In this document: positions 49,931 to 58,884 of the stretch, one piece after another
Layout: each line of letters opens with the position of its first letter
Position numbering within the stretch: the stretch's first letter is position 1
Source of the DNA: Paralvinella palmiformis
Taxonomy: Eukaryota > Annelida > Polychaeta > Terebellida > Alvinellidae
Reading direction: 5' to 3'
Length of the DNA stretch: 64,000 bases
NCBI GenBank assembly: GCA_025642065.1
Contig: JAODUP010000084.1
Location: 746,001-810,000 of the forward strand
Made by a program: the position numbers and the translations under genes
The notes under the pieces: generated by a model
Databases searched by the model: none
What the model was told of the DNA's origin: nothing
What the model saw: only the letters and a program-made list of their open reading frames with translations

Positions 49931-50156
49931 GCTTCTATTCTCAGTTTGCCTTGAAATGACCCTAGAATTGTATGAAAAAGCAAACACCTTGCTTCATTTG
50001 GCTGATGATTTCCTTGCTTCGTGTTGAAAAATGTAAATGTTTTTTTTTTTCAGTACCAAAAGGTTAAATAATCTTTTCTTTATTTTGTAGATTTATCAAA
50101 GACGTGAGCCTGGAGAATCAGCACACTCTGGAAAATATGAGAAAATACTAAAATAA
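35876..50156 (+). CDS. USP39: USP39/Sad1, inactive USP-like tri-snRNP splicing factor; 14 coding exons
   Basis: Exons: 35876-35945, 39146-39209, 41209-41303, 41463-41599, 42018-42114, 42222-42277, 42752-42977, 46067-46212, 46292-46337, 47017-47243, 47456-47517, 47663-47804, 48035-48121, 50091-50156. All introns are GT-AG, phases agree, and the sum is 1,521 nt (506 aa plus stop). Order of parts: short acidic/basic N-terminus (1-35), UBP-type zinc finger (about 37-125; Cys37, Cys56, Cys68, Cys71, His83, His87), then a USP-fold domain (about 150-490). Recognisable blocks include CPYLDTINR, LSRAYDGTTYLPG-like, RPPGDQMFLLVQRFGEL, LWNPRNFKAHVSPHEMLQAV and GKWYELQD. In the family this nuclear protein supports U4/U6.U5 tri-snRNP assembly and has lost protease activity. 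Here Asp166 sits where active USPs have the nucleophile Cys, and Thr448 where they have the GHY-box His. Human USP39 is 565 aa; the difference is mainly a shorter charged N-terminus, so an upstream exon cannot be excluded. The first Met at 35876 is the only one seen in exon 1. Confidence 0.96.
36955..37110 (+). mobile_element. Two SINE family B pieces, tail before head
   Basis: A 3' piece (GCTGTGCTGAATAAGCGACC, GCCTGAGGATTCTCCCGGAA, AAGCAAACC) is followed at once by a 5' piece (AAGTGTCACAGGTTCAATCC, GAGGTCGAAACTTTTCCAGA, GATTAATTTCTTGGCTCAC). The order is reversed relative to a full copy, as expected from two truncated head-to-tail copies. Lies in USP39 intron 1. Confidence 0.6.
40019..40207 (+). 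pseudogene. BED-like zinc-finger fragment in USP39 intron 2
   Basis: A 62-codon ORF: GMCKFREKWLQITEYKERV, then CLVRCKYYIKSINVGNSNQF. It follows the pattern of BED/hAT N-terminal fingers (CKFxEKW..Y..W....D...ARC..C.K.I...GxS.L..H), but the second CxxC pair is degraded to CKYY and the closing His pair is missing. Probably a DNA-transposon relic; the sequence from about 39480 may belong to it. Confidence 0.4.
41209..41599 (+). CDS. USP39: USP39 exons 3-4: UBP-type zinc finger
   Basis: Two exons (41209-41303, 41463-41599) split by a 159-bp intron encode residues 45-122. Seen: the paired cysteines in YACLVCGKYFQGR, then SHAYTHSVQDGHHVFLNL and the FYCLPDNYQIID block. These match the zinc-binding UBP fold, which in USP39 is thought to serve protein contacts rather than ubiquitin-tail cleavage. 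Exon 4 ends at the codon before YVLNP; reading through the donor adds a few residues and then a stop. Confidence 0.93.
42222..42277 (+). CDS. USP39: USP39 exon 6: dead catalytic-cysteine box
   Basis: A 56-bp exon coding GIVGLNNIKANDYCNVVLQ. Active USPs have a Cys at the position of Asp166, in a GNTCYMNS-like box. The Asp agrees with known USP39 proteins. A Cys occurs two residues later (168), where human USP39 has Ala; it is not in the nucleophile position. Confidence 0.93.
42563..42601. repeat. (GT)(TA)n tract in USP39 intron 6
   Basis: GTGTGTGTGTATG followed by about 12 TA units. Confidence 0.9.
43330..43470 (+). mobile_element. Diverged SINE family A in USP39 intron 7
   Basis: GTTGATGTAGTCTAATTGGT head, then AGATGTTTCATC, CATTACCTATGGCGCTTGCA, CTTACCATGTTCACAGAAGT and GGCTATAAAACAACA. 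The B box region has been lost. Confidence 0.5.
43752..43975 (+). mobile_element. tRNA-derived SINE, family D, in USP39 intron 7
   Basis: Head CATAGTGTAGTGGTTAGAGG, degraded B box GAGTTTGACTCAAAG, then GGGATCTTTCCTGGGCAGTG and CAACTGGTCATGCCCACTAC. The head is still tRNA-like. Confidence 0.55.
44673..44848 (-). mobile_element. SINE family A in USP39 intron 7
   Basis: The + strand shows the complement of the body (GTGCACATGGTAGGCTAAAT, CCTCCAAAGGTAGTGAAG) followed by the complement of a degraded B box and A box. Antisense to USP39. Confidence 0.7.
45088..45387. mobile_element. 300-bp hAT-like MITE in USP39 intron 7
   Basis: Begins CAGGGTTCGCACAGGTCCTT and ends TGTGTATGAACCCTG, so the termini are inverted (CAGGGTTC.NACA). 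Inside, GGAAAGTCCTGGAATTT-type units recur about six times, some near each end. (TA)n flanks both sides, so a duplicated target cannot be told apart. This repeat type is widespread in animal genomes. Confidence 0.7.
45388..45427. repeat. (TA)n directly abutting the MITE end
   Basis: Twenty TA units that begin at the last base of the 300-bp MITE; a short TA run also abuts its other end. Confidence 0.9.
45943..45981. repeat. (TA)n in USP39 intron 7
   Basis: About 19 TA units, 85 bases before the exon 8 acceptor. Confidence 0.9.
46428..46461. repeat. (CA)(TA)n in USP39 intron 9
   Basis: ACACACACATA followed by about 16 TA units. Confidence 0.9.
47663..48121 (+). CDS. USP39: USP39 exons 12-13: degenerate His box
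   Basis: Exons 47663-47804 and 48035-48121 encode residues 409-485. The GHYxAY box of active USPs reads GTYRIHVLHR here, so the catalytic His is replaced by Thr448. It is followed by the conserved GSGKWYELQD and the ILPQMITLSESY helix. Confidence 0.92.
48600..49080. repeat. Possible degenerate duplication in USP39 intron 13
   Basis: AATAATAACAATGTGAATCTG (48650) recurs as AATAATAACAACAATGTAGA (48900), and ATTTCAAGAAGATAT (48782) as ATTTCAAGAATATTT (48989). The similarity is weak, and the element type is not recognised. Confidence 0.25.
49902..49930. repeat. (TA)n in USP39 intron 13
   Basis: About 14 TA units. Confidence 0.9.
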
Positions 50157-50220
50157 TGTTACATTTAAATTTAATCTTAGATAACATAGTTTTTTAACAG
50201 TGTAAGTTTATATCTAAACA

Positions 50221-50222
50221 TG

Positions 50223-50259
<37 letters not shown>

Positions 50260-50263
50260 CATA
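50221..50263. repeat. (TA)n in the USP39 3' UTR
   Basis: GTATATGTATATATA run of about 15 units, between the stop codon and the polyadenylation signal. Confidence 0.9.
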
Positions 50264-50377
50264 TGTGTGAATTTTTAAGAGAATTTGTTATTTGGTTACA
50301 GTTAGCAGTTAGTGTTAATTCTTGGTCATAAGACTGAAATCCGCTTTGAATATCCTGCTAGCTAATGAATGGATGTA

Positions 50378-50383
50378 AATAAA
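50378..50383 (+). terminator. USP39: Polyadenylation signal AATAAA of USP39
   Basis: Canonical AATAAA in GTAAATAAAACTAC, 222 bases after the USP39 stop codon. It is the first canonical hexamer I see in the 3' flank, and a spacing of a few hundred bases is ordinary for a 3' UTR. Confidence 0.6.
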
Positions 50384-50727
50384 ACTACATATTACAAGTC
50401 ATATTTTTCATATGTACATCCACATTATCTTGACGACTAGATTTGGATGTGTGTGTTCATAAACGTAAATGCTGGCATGTGCATACATTTACGAATAATT
50501 CAAAAGTAACATGAAGTGGTGTGGTTCATTGTTTTGCCAGTTTAATTTTCACTGACAATTAGTTCTTCGAAGTTGTAGTAAATAGATTTGACTGACAGAT
50601 AGTTATTACTTTCTTTCTACCTTAACCGAAAACAGGTTAATTGTCAACCTAAATTTTTACGGCAGAACATCCACAGATCAATATGTAAGATAATATGTAT
50701 TCGTCACACTCCGAGAGCTTAAAAAGG

Positions 50728-50895
50728 GGTGCCTCCATGTTCTAACTGGTAGCGTGGGTGGCCACAGATCTCAACCACCCGAGTTCAAATCTTGGCATGT
50801 GAATGTTTGAGGGGTGTTTCATCGTAGCTGTTGGAGGTTGATTGGACCATTTAGCCTAACTTGTTCACAAAAATATCTTGTAAAACATCAAATAT
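50728..50895 (+). mobile_element. SINE family A downstream of USP39
   Basis: GCCTCCATGTTCTAACTGGT head, B box CGAGTTCAAATCTTGGC, then GGTGTTTCATC, GGACCATTTAGCCTAACTTG and TGTAAAACATCAAATATC. Confidence 0.7.
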
Positions 50896-51097
50896 CCATC
50901 GAACATCTGACAGGGTAAAGATGGATTATGTCTTTCTTCTTCTTTTCATTCAGTTATTAACTGTTGATTCATAATATTGTCATCTATTAGGGTGTACCGT
51001 GCAACCTCTGACTTCAACACTTTGACTAGACAATTTCCAGTCTGTGGTCTAATTCCACAGATGAAACTGTGTACGAGATATTTTACATTTACTTATT

Positions 51098-51155
51098 TGT
51101 CCTAGTAATAATAATAAACATTTGTGTAGTGCTCTATATAATCTACGACAAGATT
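51098..51155 (-). mobile_element. Possible LINE/SINE 3' tail, minus strand
   Basis: In reverse complement the segment reads TAGATTATATAGAGCACTAC, then ACAAATGTTTATTATTATTA. This is the same kind of tail as at 16.8 kb. Confidence 0.3.
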
Positions 51156-51870
51156 AAACAGTGGATGCAAGTATGGAGACTTCTATAGTTTAGCACGTAA
51201 TATGGCATACTGTAGACCTCTAGGTTGTTGGATTGAAATATATGATTAACTTTGGGATTTTTCTTTAGTCAATAAAATACTTCAGCCTTGCCATCTCAAC
51301 TCCCTACAGAGCACTATCCTCGATCATATGTCACAAGTGGAGATCCATATGGAGAATAAATTAAACAAACACTCAATCTGGGCTGCTGATATATACTCAA
51401 ATTGGAGCCTATTCACACCGGAAGATACTATGTCTCCAGAATAGAATTTTTTTAGATGAACATTTTGATGGTATTCCTTCGAGTAATGTGTCATTTGTCT
51501 TTAACCAAACAAACAAGCCATAATAGTTTGGTGTTGAAGTGTGATGCTGGTTTCAACCCAAGTATTAAACAATTGTTATATAACTAGTTATGCGTAAAGG
51601 TGAAGAATATCTGTTGTGGAGGGTCTGATGAAAAGAGGTTTTTGAATAAACTTCAAAATTCTTGAAAGAGCATTCACATCTCTCAGCATAACCAGCAAGG
51701 AGCAGTTCAATAGGCCTTTCTCAACTCTGAGATGTTGTGCTCATAAAGTGATGGATAATTATGAGTCTGAGATTATAAAAATATGTCAAAGGTACACATA
51801 AAAGTATGAACTATCAATATATGTATTTTGAAAGTGTTTTTATGTTATAAAAATGGCATATTATCGAGTA

Positions 51871-52052
51871 AATTAGGCAGAATTTGTAAACATTTAAAGT
51901 ACTGAAGTCAAATGTTGTTAGTTTAGGGCATACAAGCTTTTTAGGGTTATTGAAGGGGGCTGAACTCAAATCTGTTGTATGCCCAGCTCAAAAATGGCCG
52001 ATTATGCCTAAAAATTGAGAAATCCATGTTTACTAAACAAGGTAGAAACTGC
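51871..52052 (+). repeat. Left inverted-repeat arm of the 52-56 kb element
   Basis: Reads TTAGGCAGAATTTG, then AAATGTTGTTAGTTTAGGGC, then GGCCGATTATGCCTAAAAAT and an ACTAAACAAGGTAGAAACT inner block. Each has an inverted counterpart at 55.94-56.15 kb. It contains about 25 bp (near 51961-51985) not present in the right arm. Confidence 0.7.
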
Positions 52053-52297
52053 CTAAAACTGATATTTATTGCAAAAATGGTCGTTTTTAACGTTGAATAA
52101 TTCATTGACCAGAAATGATCCACAAGGCCTCTCCCTCCCCACCAGAAACATAGACCGCCCATTTTTAAAAGACACACTACATGTGCTTTAAATCTTGGCA
52201 GGAAATATATTGGATGAGTTTATCATATCTGCTATCAAGCGTTATTATACAGTCCTTTCATTGTGTGTACACACATAATTGATGTGCAAACATAAAC

Positions 52298-55200
52298 CTA
52301 TTCCTGGTCGTCATGAGTGTTCCGGCTGTTGTTGCCAAGTTTCTGGCAGATGCATGAATCAATCCATTCCATGTGGAATTTCCCGCAGCTGCAGTTTGGG
52401 CTGAGACACTCCGTACAACCACATGATGGAATATCCATGTAATATTTTGGGATAGGTGACAAAGAGAGTAGCCGTGGAACTATCTGACCGTCCAAGTACA
52501 TGCCTCCCATTTCGGTCATTGGAGGAAGATCAGGATATGGCGAGTGTGCTTAGTTCCAGATACTTGCTTGATGATGTGAACGCATGATGTGAAACTTTGC
52601 CGCATCTGATGTTGGTAGCAGAGTCTCTTGTAGACGACCGATACAAAACAACTCGACTCATGCTTTGTTGCATGTATCAACTTCTGGCAAGTCATATATG
52701 TTACAGATGAATTTCTCTGCTGATATAGCTATGTTTTCGGTGACAGTGCCCTTGTTAAGGCCAATCACCGTCCAGGTTGTTTTCTAATCATGTCCACTAA
52801 ACTGAGACACACTATCACAGCCGGTTATGGAATGGAAGGTAAGATATGTACGCTTTATCAGCAGATAATATGCGAATTTCATGTACTGGGAAATACTTTT
52901 GAGCCTTCGACGTCCCAGCTTTCATGTAGAGACGTGTACATCCCACGATGTCATATTGTGGTATAAGTAGAAGAAGCACATTTGTATCACGCACTGACAC
53001 AGCAAAATCAGCCGGGTATCAGCTTCTTCGTGTTCAGCCCTCAGAGAGGAGACATCAAGATCTGGTTTAGATGACTTGACAGTAGTCGCTTCGCCCAATT
53101 CCATGCTACTACAACCACTGGCTCATCTGTGGGACTGTGTTCAGGCAAATGGTTTTTGAAAGTAGTAGATCGAGATCTGCTTTATTTCACTCGAGTGCCA
53201 TAAAGCTACAGCAGTTTGATGGGAGAGGAACTGATGCATCGTTTTCTATTTTATGACGTACCGGTCGGTGGCGCTGCTCGCGTTTGGTCCTCGTGCCTGC
53301 TTTAATTGAATTGTCTTGATACCCGTCGAAGGCTACGTCGATCCTCTGGTATTTTGCTCCCATCTTGAACACAGTGTTAGCAAATGTGTTGGCATAGTCA
53401 CCAAACGTTCTAATGCCAGGCGGGTTTCCAAGTGGCATCACGAGTGCTTGGCCATCAATGAGAAGATAGCTGGGTTCATCGAGAGTAACATTTGCGGGGG
53501 TTTGGACTTGTTGCGCCAGTATGTTTGCTAACACAGACTTGTCGGTGGAATGTAGACTACCACTACTGATGCATCATTTCCTCTCCCATCACACTAAAAT
53601 AGTGGGACGCTCATGAGTTCATGCTGGGGGATGTTTTTTAGGTTTACCTGGGGACCAGCTCTATATGATGTTATGGGCCTTTGTAGAATATTCCTGTCCA
53701 CTTCGATAAGCTTGCCCTTGGAAAGTTGCACGACTTCATACAAAGAGGCAAATGTCTTGACCTTATTCTTTTGATTGACTGATTTTAGATCCAGGTGCTG
53801 GTCACTGTCTGGAGGCTCGCATAGACGTTTGTCCACGAAGACTCATCTGCGCCTGTCTTATGTGTTCTGCACTAAGGGGAGATTCTTGAATCACAGGTAT
53901 CACCGCATGCTTGTTGATTATGTTCCTCGATATGTCACCGCCATCTTGACATACGCCATGCTGTTTGAACGATACAACTATGCTGCCTTTATCAGTCGTC
54001 TTTCTCCATCCTATCATTGCGTGTGTACTCATCGTCCGTTGTCAGTCTCAGCATTGCTGTTGTCTGAGAAGCTATGACCGTTCTCTTTATACGACAAAGT
54101 CCAGCTACTGAGCACGGATACTATTTTGGTGATACCTACTAAGACTCCACTCTTCTTTCCTGTAGCGTTTATCCATTCTGTAAGTTGATCTGGCGAAACC
54201 TGGTTGAAGCGTCGATCTGTGCGTTTTACTACGAAGTTGCCTTCCTGGAAATTAAGGAGGACTTCTCGTGGGAAATCCGACATCTCAGCCAGGTAGGCAG
54301 TACTCCATCTGGCGTAGTTAACATGATCTTACCTGAAGAGGAATAGCAATATACGTTTGGACGCATATAGGTGGAGATCCAGTGATCCATCAGCAGCGAA
54401 CTCTTTCATGGGCTGCTGAAATCCGTGGTAGTCAGTTTGTCGACCATCTGTGTAGTGTGATCGGCATCTATCGGTGTAACATCAACCTAACCAGGTACTA
54501 CGTATAGAACCATGGAAGAAGTATTTTCTAAAGAGCCTGTAGGGCAGGTCTGTGGGTTCTGATGGCCCGTGCATACTCCTTTTCTGCCATGACCAGACTC
54601 ACTCACGTGTCGTCCTATTACACCCAGAAAGTTCATGGCAATGTGAAGTCCTCGAAGGCAAGGTATAAGTATGTCCTTGTACTGTTCTACCGACCACTTC
54701 AGTTCCAGCAGCTTCAGATAAAGTACCTTGTCCACCGTCTGAACGACATGCTGCTGTTCCAATGATTTGGTTACATGGAGCATTCCGCTTGACGACCCTG
54801 TTCAATGTATCGAGTTCAGATGCTAAGTAGGTATCCTAGTGTAGGTTTTTCCGAATTGACTGTGCTCGCCTTTTAGTTGTACAATGTCCAGAAAGACATT
54901 AGTTTGTGAGATGACCGGGACAAGATGTAGGCCATGTCAGTTGCATGCGCATTCTGTGCTGAGGGACATTCCTCGGGTGACTGACTGTGTGAAACAACCA
55001 GCTGCGATCACACCGCTGAATGGACGCTCTTTGGTTCATCTGTTTGGTACAGGTATGAAGTCAGTTACCGACTCGGGATGTGTAATGTTTCTGTCTTGGA
55101 AATGTCTACTCCAATGATGAGATCTCTTTGCCAGGTAGCCACTTGAGTGACATGGAAAGTTCCCTTTCCGTCCAGAGTGTACTCATTAATGTCGACGGTG

Positions 55201-55457
55201 TCTGTCGAGAAATGGACAAAGCGACCTTTTACTAGATTTTTGGGAATAACAGCCCCATGGTCATCCATGATTTCTAATGTCTTCTTGGCCAGTGCAGTGT
55301 CAAGTTTAATTACTTCACGGTAACTTATGACATGAGCTGCCCTGTGAAAGATGTTCACCGGCTTTTTCGAACGTGTAGCTTGGTGAAGGATTTTGGCCAT
55401 TCCTATGTGCTTCGGAGTGAGGAAATCCATTGGCTGTGTACATAAGATTTTCAGCAA
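52298..55457 (-). pseudogene. Frameshifted copy of a multicopy invertebrate protein family (PIN-like AFDxY and HEEADTR blocks)
   Basis: Reading from 55457 downward, collinear pieces recur in three frames. Blocks in order: GRFVHFSTDTVDINEYTLDG (55.2 kb), TVDKVLYLKLLELKW and GLHIAMNFLGVIG (54.7 kb), RTDRRFNQVSPDQ and SGVLVGITK (54.2 kb), SLYEVVQLSKGKLIEVDRN (53.7 kb), LIDGQALVMPLGNPPG and VAFDGYQDNSIKAGTRTKR (53.3-53.5 kb), AEHEEADTRLILLCQ (53.0 kb), and a Cys-rich tail CGCTECLSPNCSCGKF (52.4 kb). I recall this combination from long, uncharacterised, repeated proteins in corals and molluscs. The FDGY...R block resembles PIN/FEN-like nucleases, but function is unproven. At least seven frame changes and internal stops make it non-functional. 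No introns are seen. Confidence 0.7.
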
Positions 55458-55939
55458 TGCTTATTACTTTAATCGGTCGTCTGGCTTCTTGGCTCCAGTG
55501 AGACTAGTCTTTTTCGAGTACGGTCTGCGCCTTCATCCATGTTTTCAGTCACCGGTAGATCAATTCAGACCTTCAGTAAATAATAAAAGAGAGTTAATTA
55601 TACCGTTGTTAGTAATTATGGTGACACACAAAGATGTTCTCATCAAATATACCATTACAGCATATTGGATATATCTGGACTGGAAAACACACTTTAAAGT
55701 AAGCAAAGTACATTATTCCTGGCCATGTATGCATTGAAAAACAACCTGAAAAGTGATAAATTAGTCCAGGACACCTAGGATCAACCTGCCTGTGGATCTT
55801 AACTGGTGGACCAGTTATTCGACGTTAAAAACCACAACTGTTGCAATAAATATGAGTTCCAAGCAGTTTCTTGACATTTTATCTCAAAACTGAATACGGC
55901 ATTGGATTGCTCATAGCTAAAATTTAAAAAAGAACATTT

Positions 55940-56150
55940 CATTAAAGTTTGTACCATGTTTAGTCAAAATGATATACACATGAATACATTTCAGCCCGGC
56001 GGTGGCGGCCATCTTGGATTTCTCGATTTTTAGGCATTATCGGCCTTTTTGAGGCCAGCACCCCTCAATACCGCTAAGAAATTGTATGCCCTAAATTAAC
56101 ACCATTTGCCTTCGGGGTTAATATTTTTTGAAAATTGACCCAGTTTAGAG
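55940..56150 (-). repeat. Right inverted-repeat arm of the 52-56 kb element
   Basis: Carries the inverted partners of the left arm in the same order from the outside in. An insertion with GGCGGTGGCGGCCATCTTGG separates its inner two blocks. Confidence 0.7.
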
Positions 56151-57054
56151 GAAAATGTATGGCTAAGATTTTGACACGTATATCATCTCATGTTCTGCTC
56201 AGGGACGATAATTGATTGACTGGCTGTGAACTGACTGCTCAAATGGCATTATCATAACTGAACACAGTGAAACTTGGCATAGTGTGAGTACAAAGATATA
56301 TGCTTTCATGATGGGCAGACACGGTATATCGGACAAAAAAAACTGAACTAGTTCCGGATATGGTGCCTGAGAATGTGCCATAGAGTCTCCGATCAATGAT
56401 AATATCGGTTAAAGGTTCGATAGAAGCTAATGCACAAAGGATCACGTCGGTGGAAAATAAGGTAAGCGGTTTAGTTTCTTCTAATGATGAACTATAGATG
56501 TTAATGTTGAATCCCTTGAACAAAGAGTTACTCTTCTAGAAGCAAGACTGATCCGAAGTGAAAATCTCAATAAATAGCTAAGGAAGTAAGTTCAGGATTT
56601 CCAGGCTCGTTACATGTGAAGCAATATCATTATTAGTTTTGACAAGAAATCTGTGATGGCGAAAACTGCGTCGAACTGGTGAAGCACTTCGTGTAAAATG
56701 TGCTTAGGATCCACAGTTAATGTTGTAGATATGTATATATCCCAGTGGTTCATCGTATAGGAGCTCGTATACCAGGCATCCCCCAGACCGGTCGTAATGT
56801 CGTTTCCTAATGCATAGGAACTACAGCTCGTGATGCAACACGCAAATCGTCTCAAAGACAGCTCATTATATCAACCGATAGGTACCAGCTGGAATTAGGG
56901 AGAACAACCAATTTGCAATGGGAAACTATATAGGCAAAAAAAGACAAAAGCCTGCTAATAAACCCAGATTGACTACTGGAACACTTTATATCAAGACCCA
57001 TGTACAAAAGAAGGATCTCCCGCCTCAAATTCCGAATATTGACATCAACTGTGA

Positions 57055-57235
57055 CGACAAACCGACCCGTTTCGCAACCCCTGCCCGTTTTAAAACGGGA
57101 CATTCCCGTTTCGCAGCCGCACCCAAACCTTATGTTGTAAGATGGGCAGCCCATTTTGCAACCAGACCATAATAAATTTGATGGTGCACTATTTTGTAAA
57201 ATATGAATTTATTATTTTCGCATATGTTGGTATGC

Positions 57236-57280
<45 letters not shown>

Positions 57281-57530
57281 GTCCTTTAAAATAGTAACTG
57301 ACAGCCATGTAATCGTATATTTTTGAAATTGTTGAATCGGTCCGCTTCCCGTTTCGAAACTGCCCGTCACGTTTTGAAACGGGAAGAGGACTTTTCATTA
57401 ACTTCAAATAGAGAAAATAACAGCGCAACATTTCGTTGCCACATGGTTGCTAAACGGGCAAGCATTGTTAAAACCATACCGGTTGCGAAACGGGACGGTC
57501 CCGTTTCGAAATGGCCCCGATTATCAAAAT
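57055..57530. repeat. Cluster of CCCGTTTCGAAACGGG-like half-palindromes inside the LINE
   Basis: About nine occurrences of CCCGTTT or AAACGGG, several joined into palindromes (CCCGTTTTAAAACGGGA near 57085; GAAACGGGACGGTCCCGTTT near 57490). Many are followed by GCAACC. A (TA)n tract divides the cluster. It lies between the ORF1 and endonuclease parts of the LINE, so it probably inserted there. Family not recognised. Confidence 0.5.
57236..57279. repeat. (TA)n inside the CCCGTTT cluster
   Basis: About 20 TA units separating the two halves of the palindrome cluster. Confidence 0.9.
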
Positions 57531-57777
57531 GGTGCGTAACAGTATCATTACTAATTCTGGGAGCACCATTTCTGAGGTATATGTGGAACGCTATATAACA
57601 TACCAGCTAGGATATAATTTTGTATTTCGTAATCGGAAAAGTTAGCCAAGTGGTGGTGTAGCTATATACATCAAGGAAACGTTAAATTATAAACTGCGAC
57701 ATGACGTACATATAGCGAACTATATTAACATTGATGGATAATTTGAATCTTTTTTTTAATCCAGGCACAACCCCCCA

Positions 57778-58029
57778 ATGATATTCTTAGGAAATTTGTA
57801 TAGGATCACTAACACAAATGAAACTGACTCTATCAAAAGCTATGAGACAATCGTTTCCAAGCTGGGGCATTTGAATAAAGACATTTTGTTAACTAGTGAC
57901 CAAAATATTGACTACCTCAAGGTCCCGGATACAAATACAAAGAGCTCTGAATTACTCAATATATTTACAAATGCGAGTTTTCTGCCTATTATAACAAAGC
58001 CAACACGTATAACTAACCACACTCATTGA
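57778..58029 (+). pseudogene. LINE endonuclease fragment
   Basis: An 83-residue open stretch with DILLTSDQNIDYLKV (active elements have GDFN-type residues here) and FLPIITKPTRIT, which leads into LIDNIYVN in another frame. This is the central and C-terminal part of an APE endonuclease domain. The Asp-Phe-Asn catalytic triplet is altered to Asp-Gln-Asn. Confidence 0.65.
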
Positions 58030-58261
58030 TAACATATATGTAAACACTAAAATATGTGATAGAATATTCCCTGTAATAATAACATATCTCACATTTGATA
58101 ATTTTCAGGTGTTCAGTTTTTGGAAAAAGAAAAGAAGAAAACATATGCAGACATCTACCAACATCGACCAATGAAAAATGAACAATTAACGATGATATCC
58201 GATGAATCAATAAATACTAACTGGACATCCAAGCTAACAAAATAACGTCACAGTGATGTCA

Positions 58262-58520
58262 TAATAACGTTATAATAACGTTATTTTATAACGTCATTTA
58301 AACATTATTTTGTATGGAGTAAAAGACGTTATTTTATAACGTTCTAGAGACGCTTAATGTTATTATGACGCTATTTTATAACGTTCTAGAGACGTTTTAG
58401 CGTTATTATGCATTACGTTATTTTATAACCTTATAGTTACGTTTTTAACGTTGTTATATATCACGTTATAGAGACGTTTTAACGTCATTATATGAGGCTA
58501 TTTTAAAACGTTCTTGAGAT
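58262..58520. repeat. Diverged tandem repeat of about 42-48 bp with ACGTTATTTTATAACGT palindromes
   Basis: Copies begin near 58326, 58368, 58415 and 58463, with partial copies on both sides. The core is ACGTTATTTTATAACGTT followed by CTAGAGACGTTTTA and GTTATTATG. The core itself is an interrupted inverted repeat. Confidence 0.65.
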
Positions 58521-58884
58521 TATGATACTGTTGAATATTCTTAAACCGTCAATGTAAATGTTTGCCCAATGCATTGAATGTTCATGTCCAAATGTAGACA
58601 CCTCTATAACTTCCAGAAAATATTAAACATGCTCCAAGTAAATATAACGTAGCAAATAATTATTTCCCTATCAGATGCACTACGATCAAAACAATTTTAA
58701 CCACCATGTAGCTATCATATTTCCATTAAAATGTTCCGTAAATCCTTAATTCCCGCAACTTTCACAAGCCATTGCTAGTTTGTACTACGATCGCTAGGGG
58801 TTAACGCCTGACATCATATTTTGACAAACATCATGTAGTGCCACATCTTTTATTTAAAAGTGTCCTGACCAGTTCACAGACAAA

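Larger units (their letters stand above)
51871..56150 (-). mobile_element. Candidate undescribed DNA element: long inverted repeats around a decayed multicopy invertebrate gene
   Basis: A decayed intronless gene (52,298-55,457, minus) is bracketed by two inverted arms. The strongest block pairs 51996-52025 with 56016-56045, 28 of 30 bases by eye. A second block, TTTAGGGCATACAA on the left, matches the complement of TTGTATGCCCTAAA on the right; it continues outward as GAAGTCAAATGTTGTTA versus GAAGGCAAATGGTGTTA, and probably further to about 51871 and 56150. Inward, ACTAAACA-GGTA-AAACT is shared near 52030-52052 and about 55945-55970. The arms carry indels: about 25 bp extra in the left, and about 45 bp extra in the right containing GGCGGCCATCTTGG. 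Target-site duplications are not evident, so the outer ends are uncertain. Alternative: two related MITEs in opposite orientation that happened to land on each side. Confidence 0.65.
56380..58190 (+). mobile_element. Decayed LINE: ORF1-like region then AP-endonuclease remnant
   Basis: 56.45-57.03 kb shows ORF1-type pieces in shifting frames: a coiled coil (ESLEQRVTLLEARL), KVQDFQARYM, VVHRIGARIPG and TGTLYIKTHV, as in LINE ORF1 nucleic-acid-binding proteins. After an interruption (57.05-57.59 kb), an APE-type endonuclease follows: GYNFVFRNRKS, GGVAIYIKETLNYKLRHDV, then ILLTSDQNIDYLKV, SFLPIITKPTRITN and, after a frameshift, LIDNIYVNTK. The order matches a + strand LINE 5' half; no reverse transcriptase is present. 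Stops and frameshifts throughout. Confidence 0.65.

Noticed and set aside
53316..53531. Plus-strand ORFs across 53-55.7 kb
   Set aside because: They are shadows of the decayed minus-strand gene; only the minus strand shows collinear conserved blocks.
56918..57172. 84-codon ORF MGNYIGKKRQ...
   Set aside because: It begins in LINE ORF1 debris and runs into the CCCGTTT palindrome cluster; it is not a separate gene.
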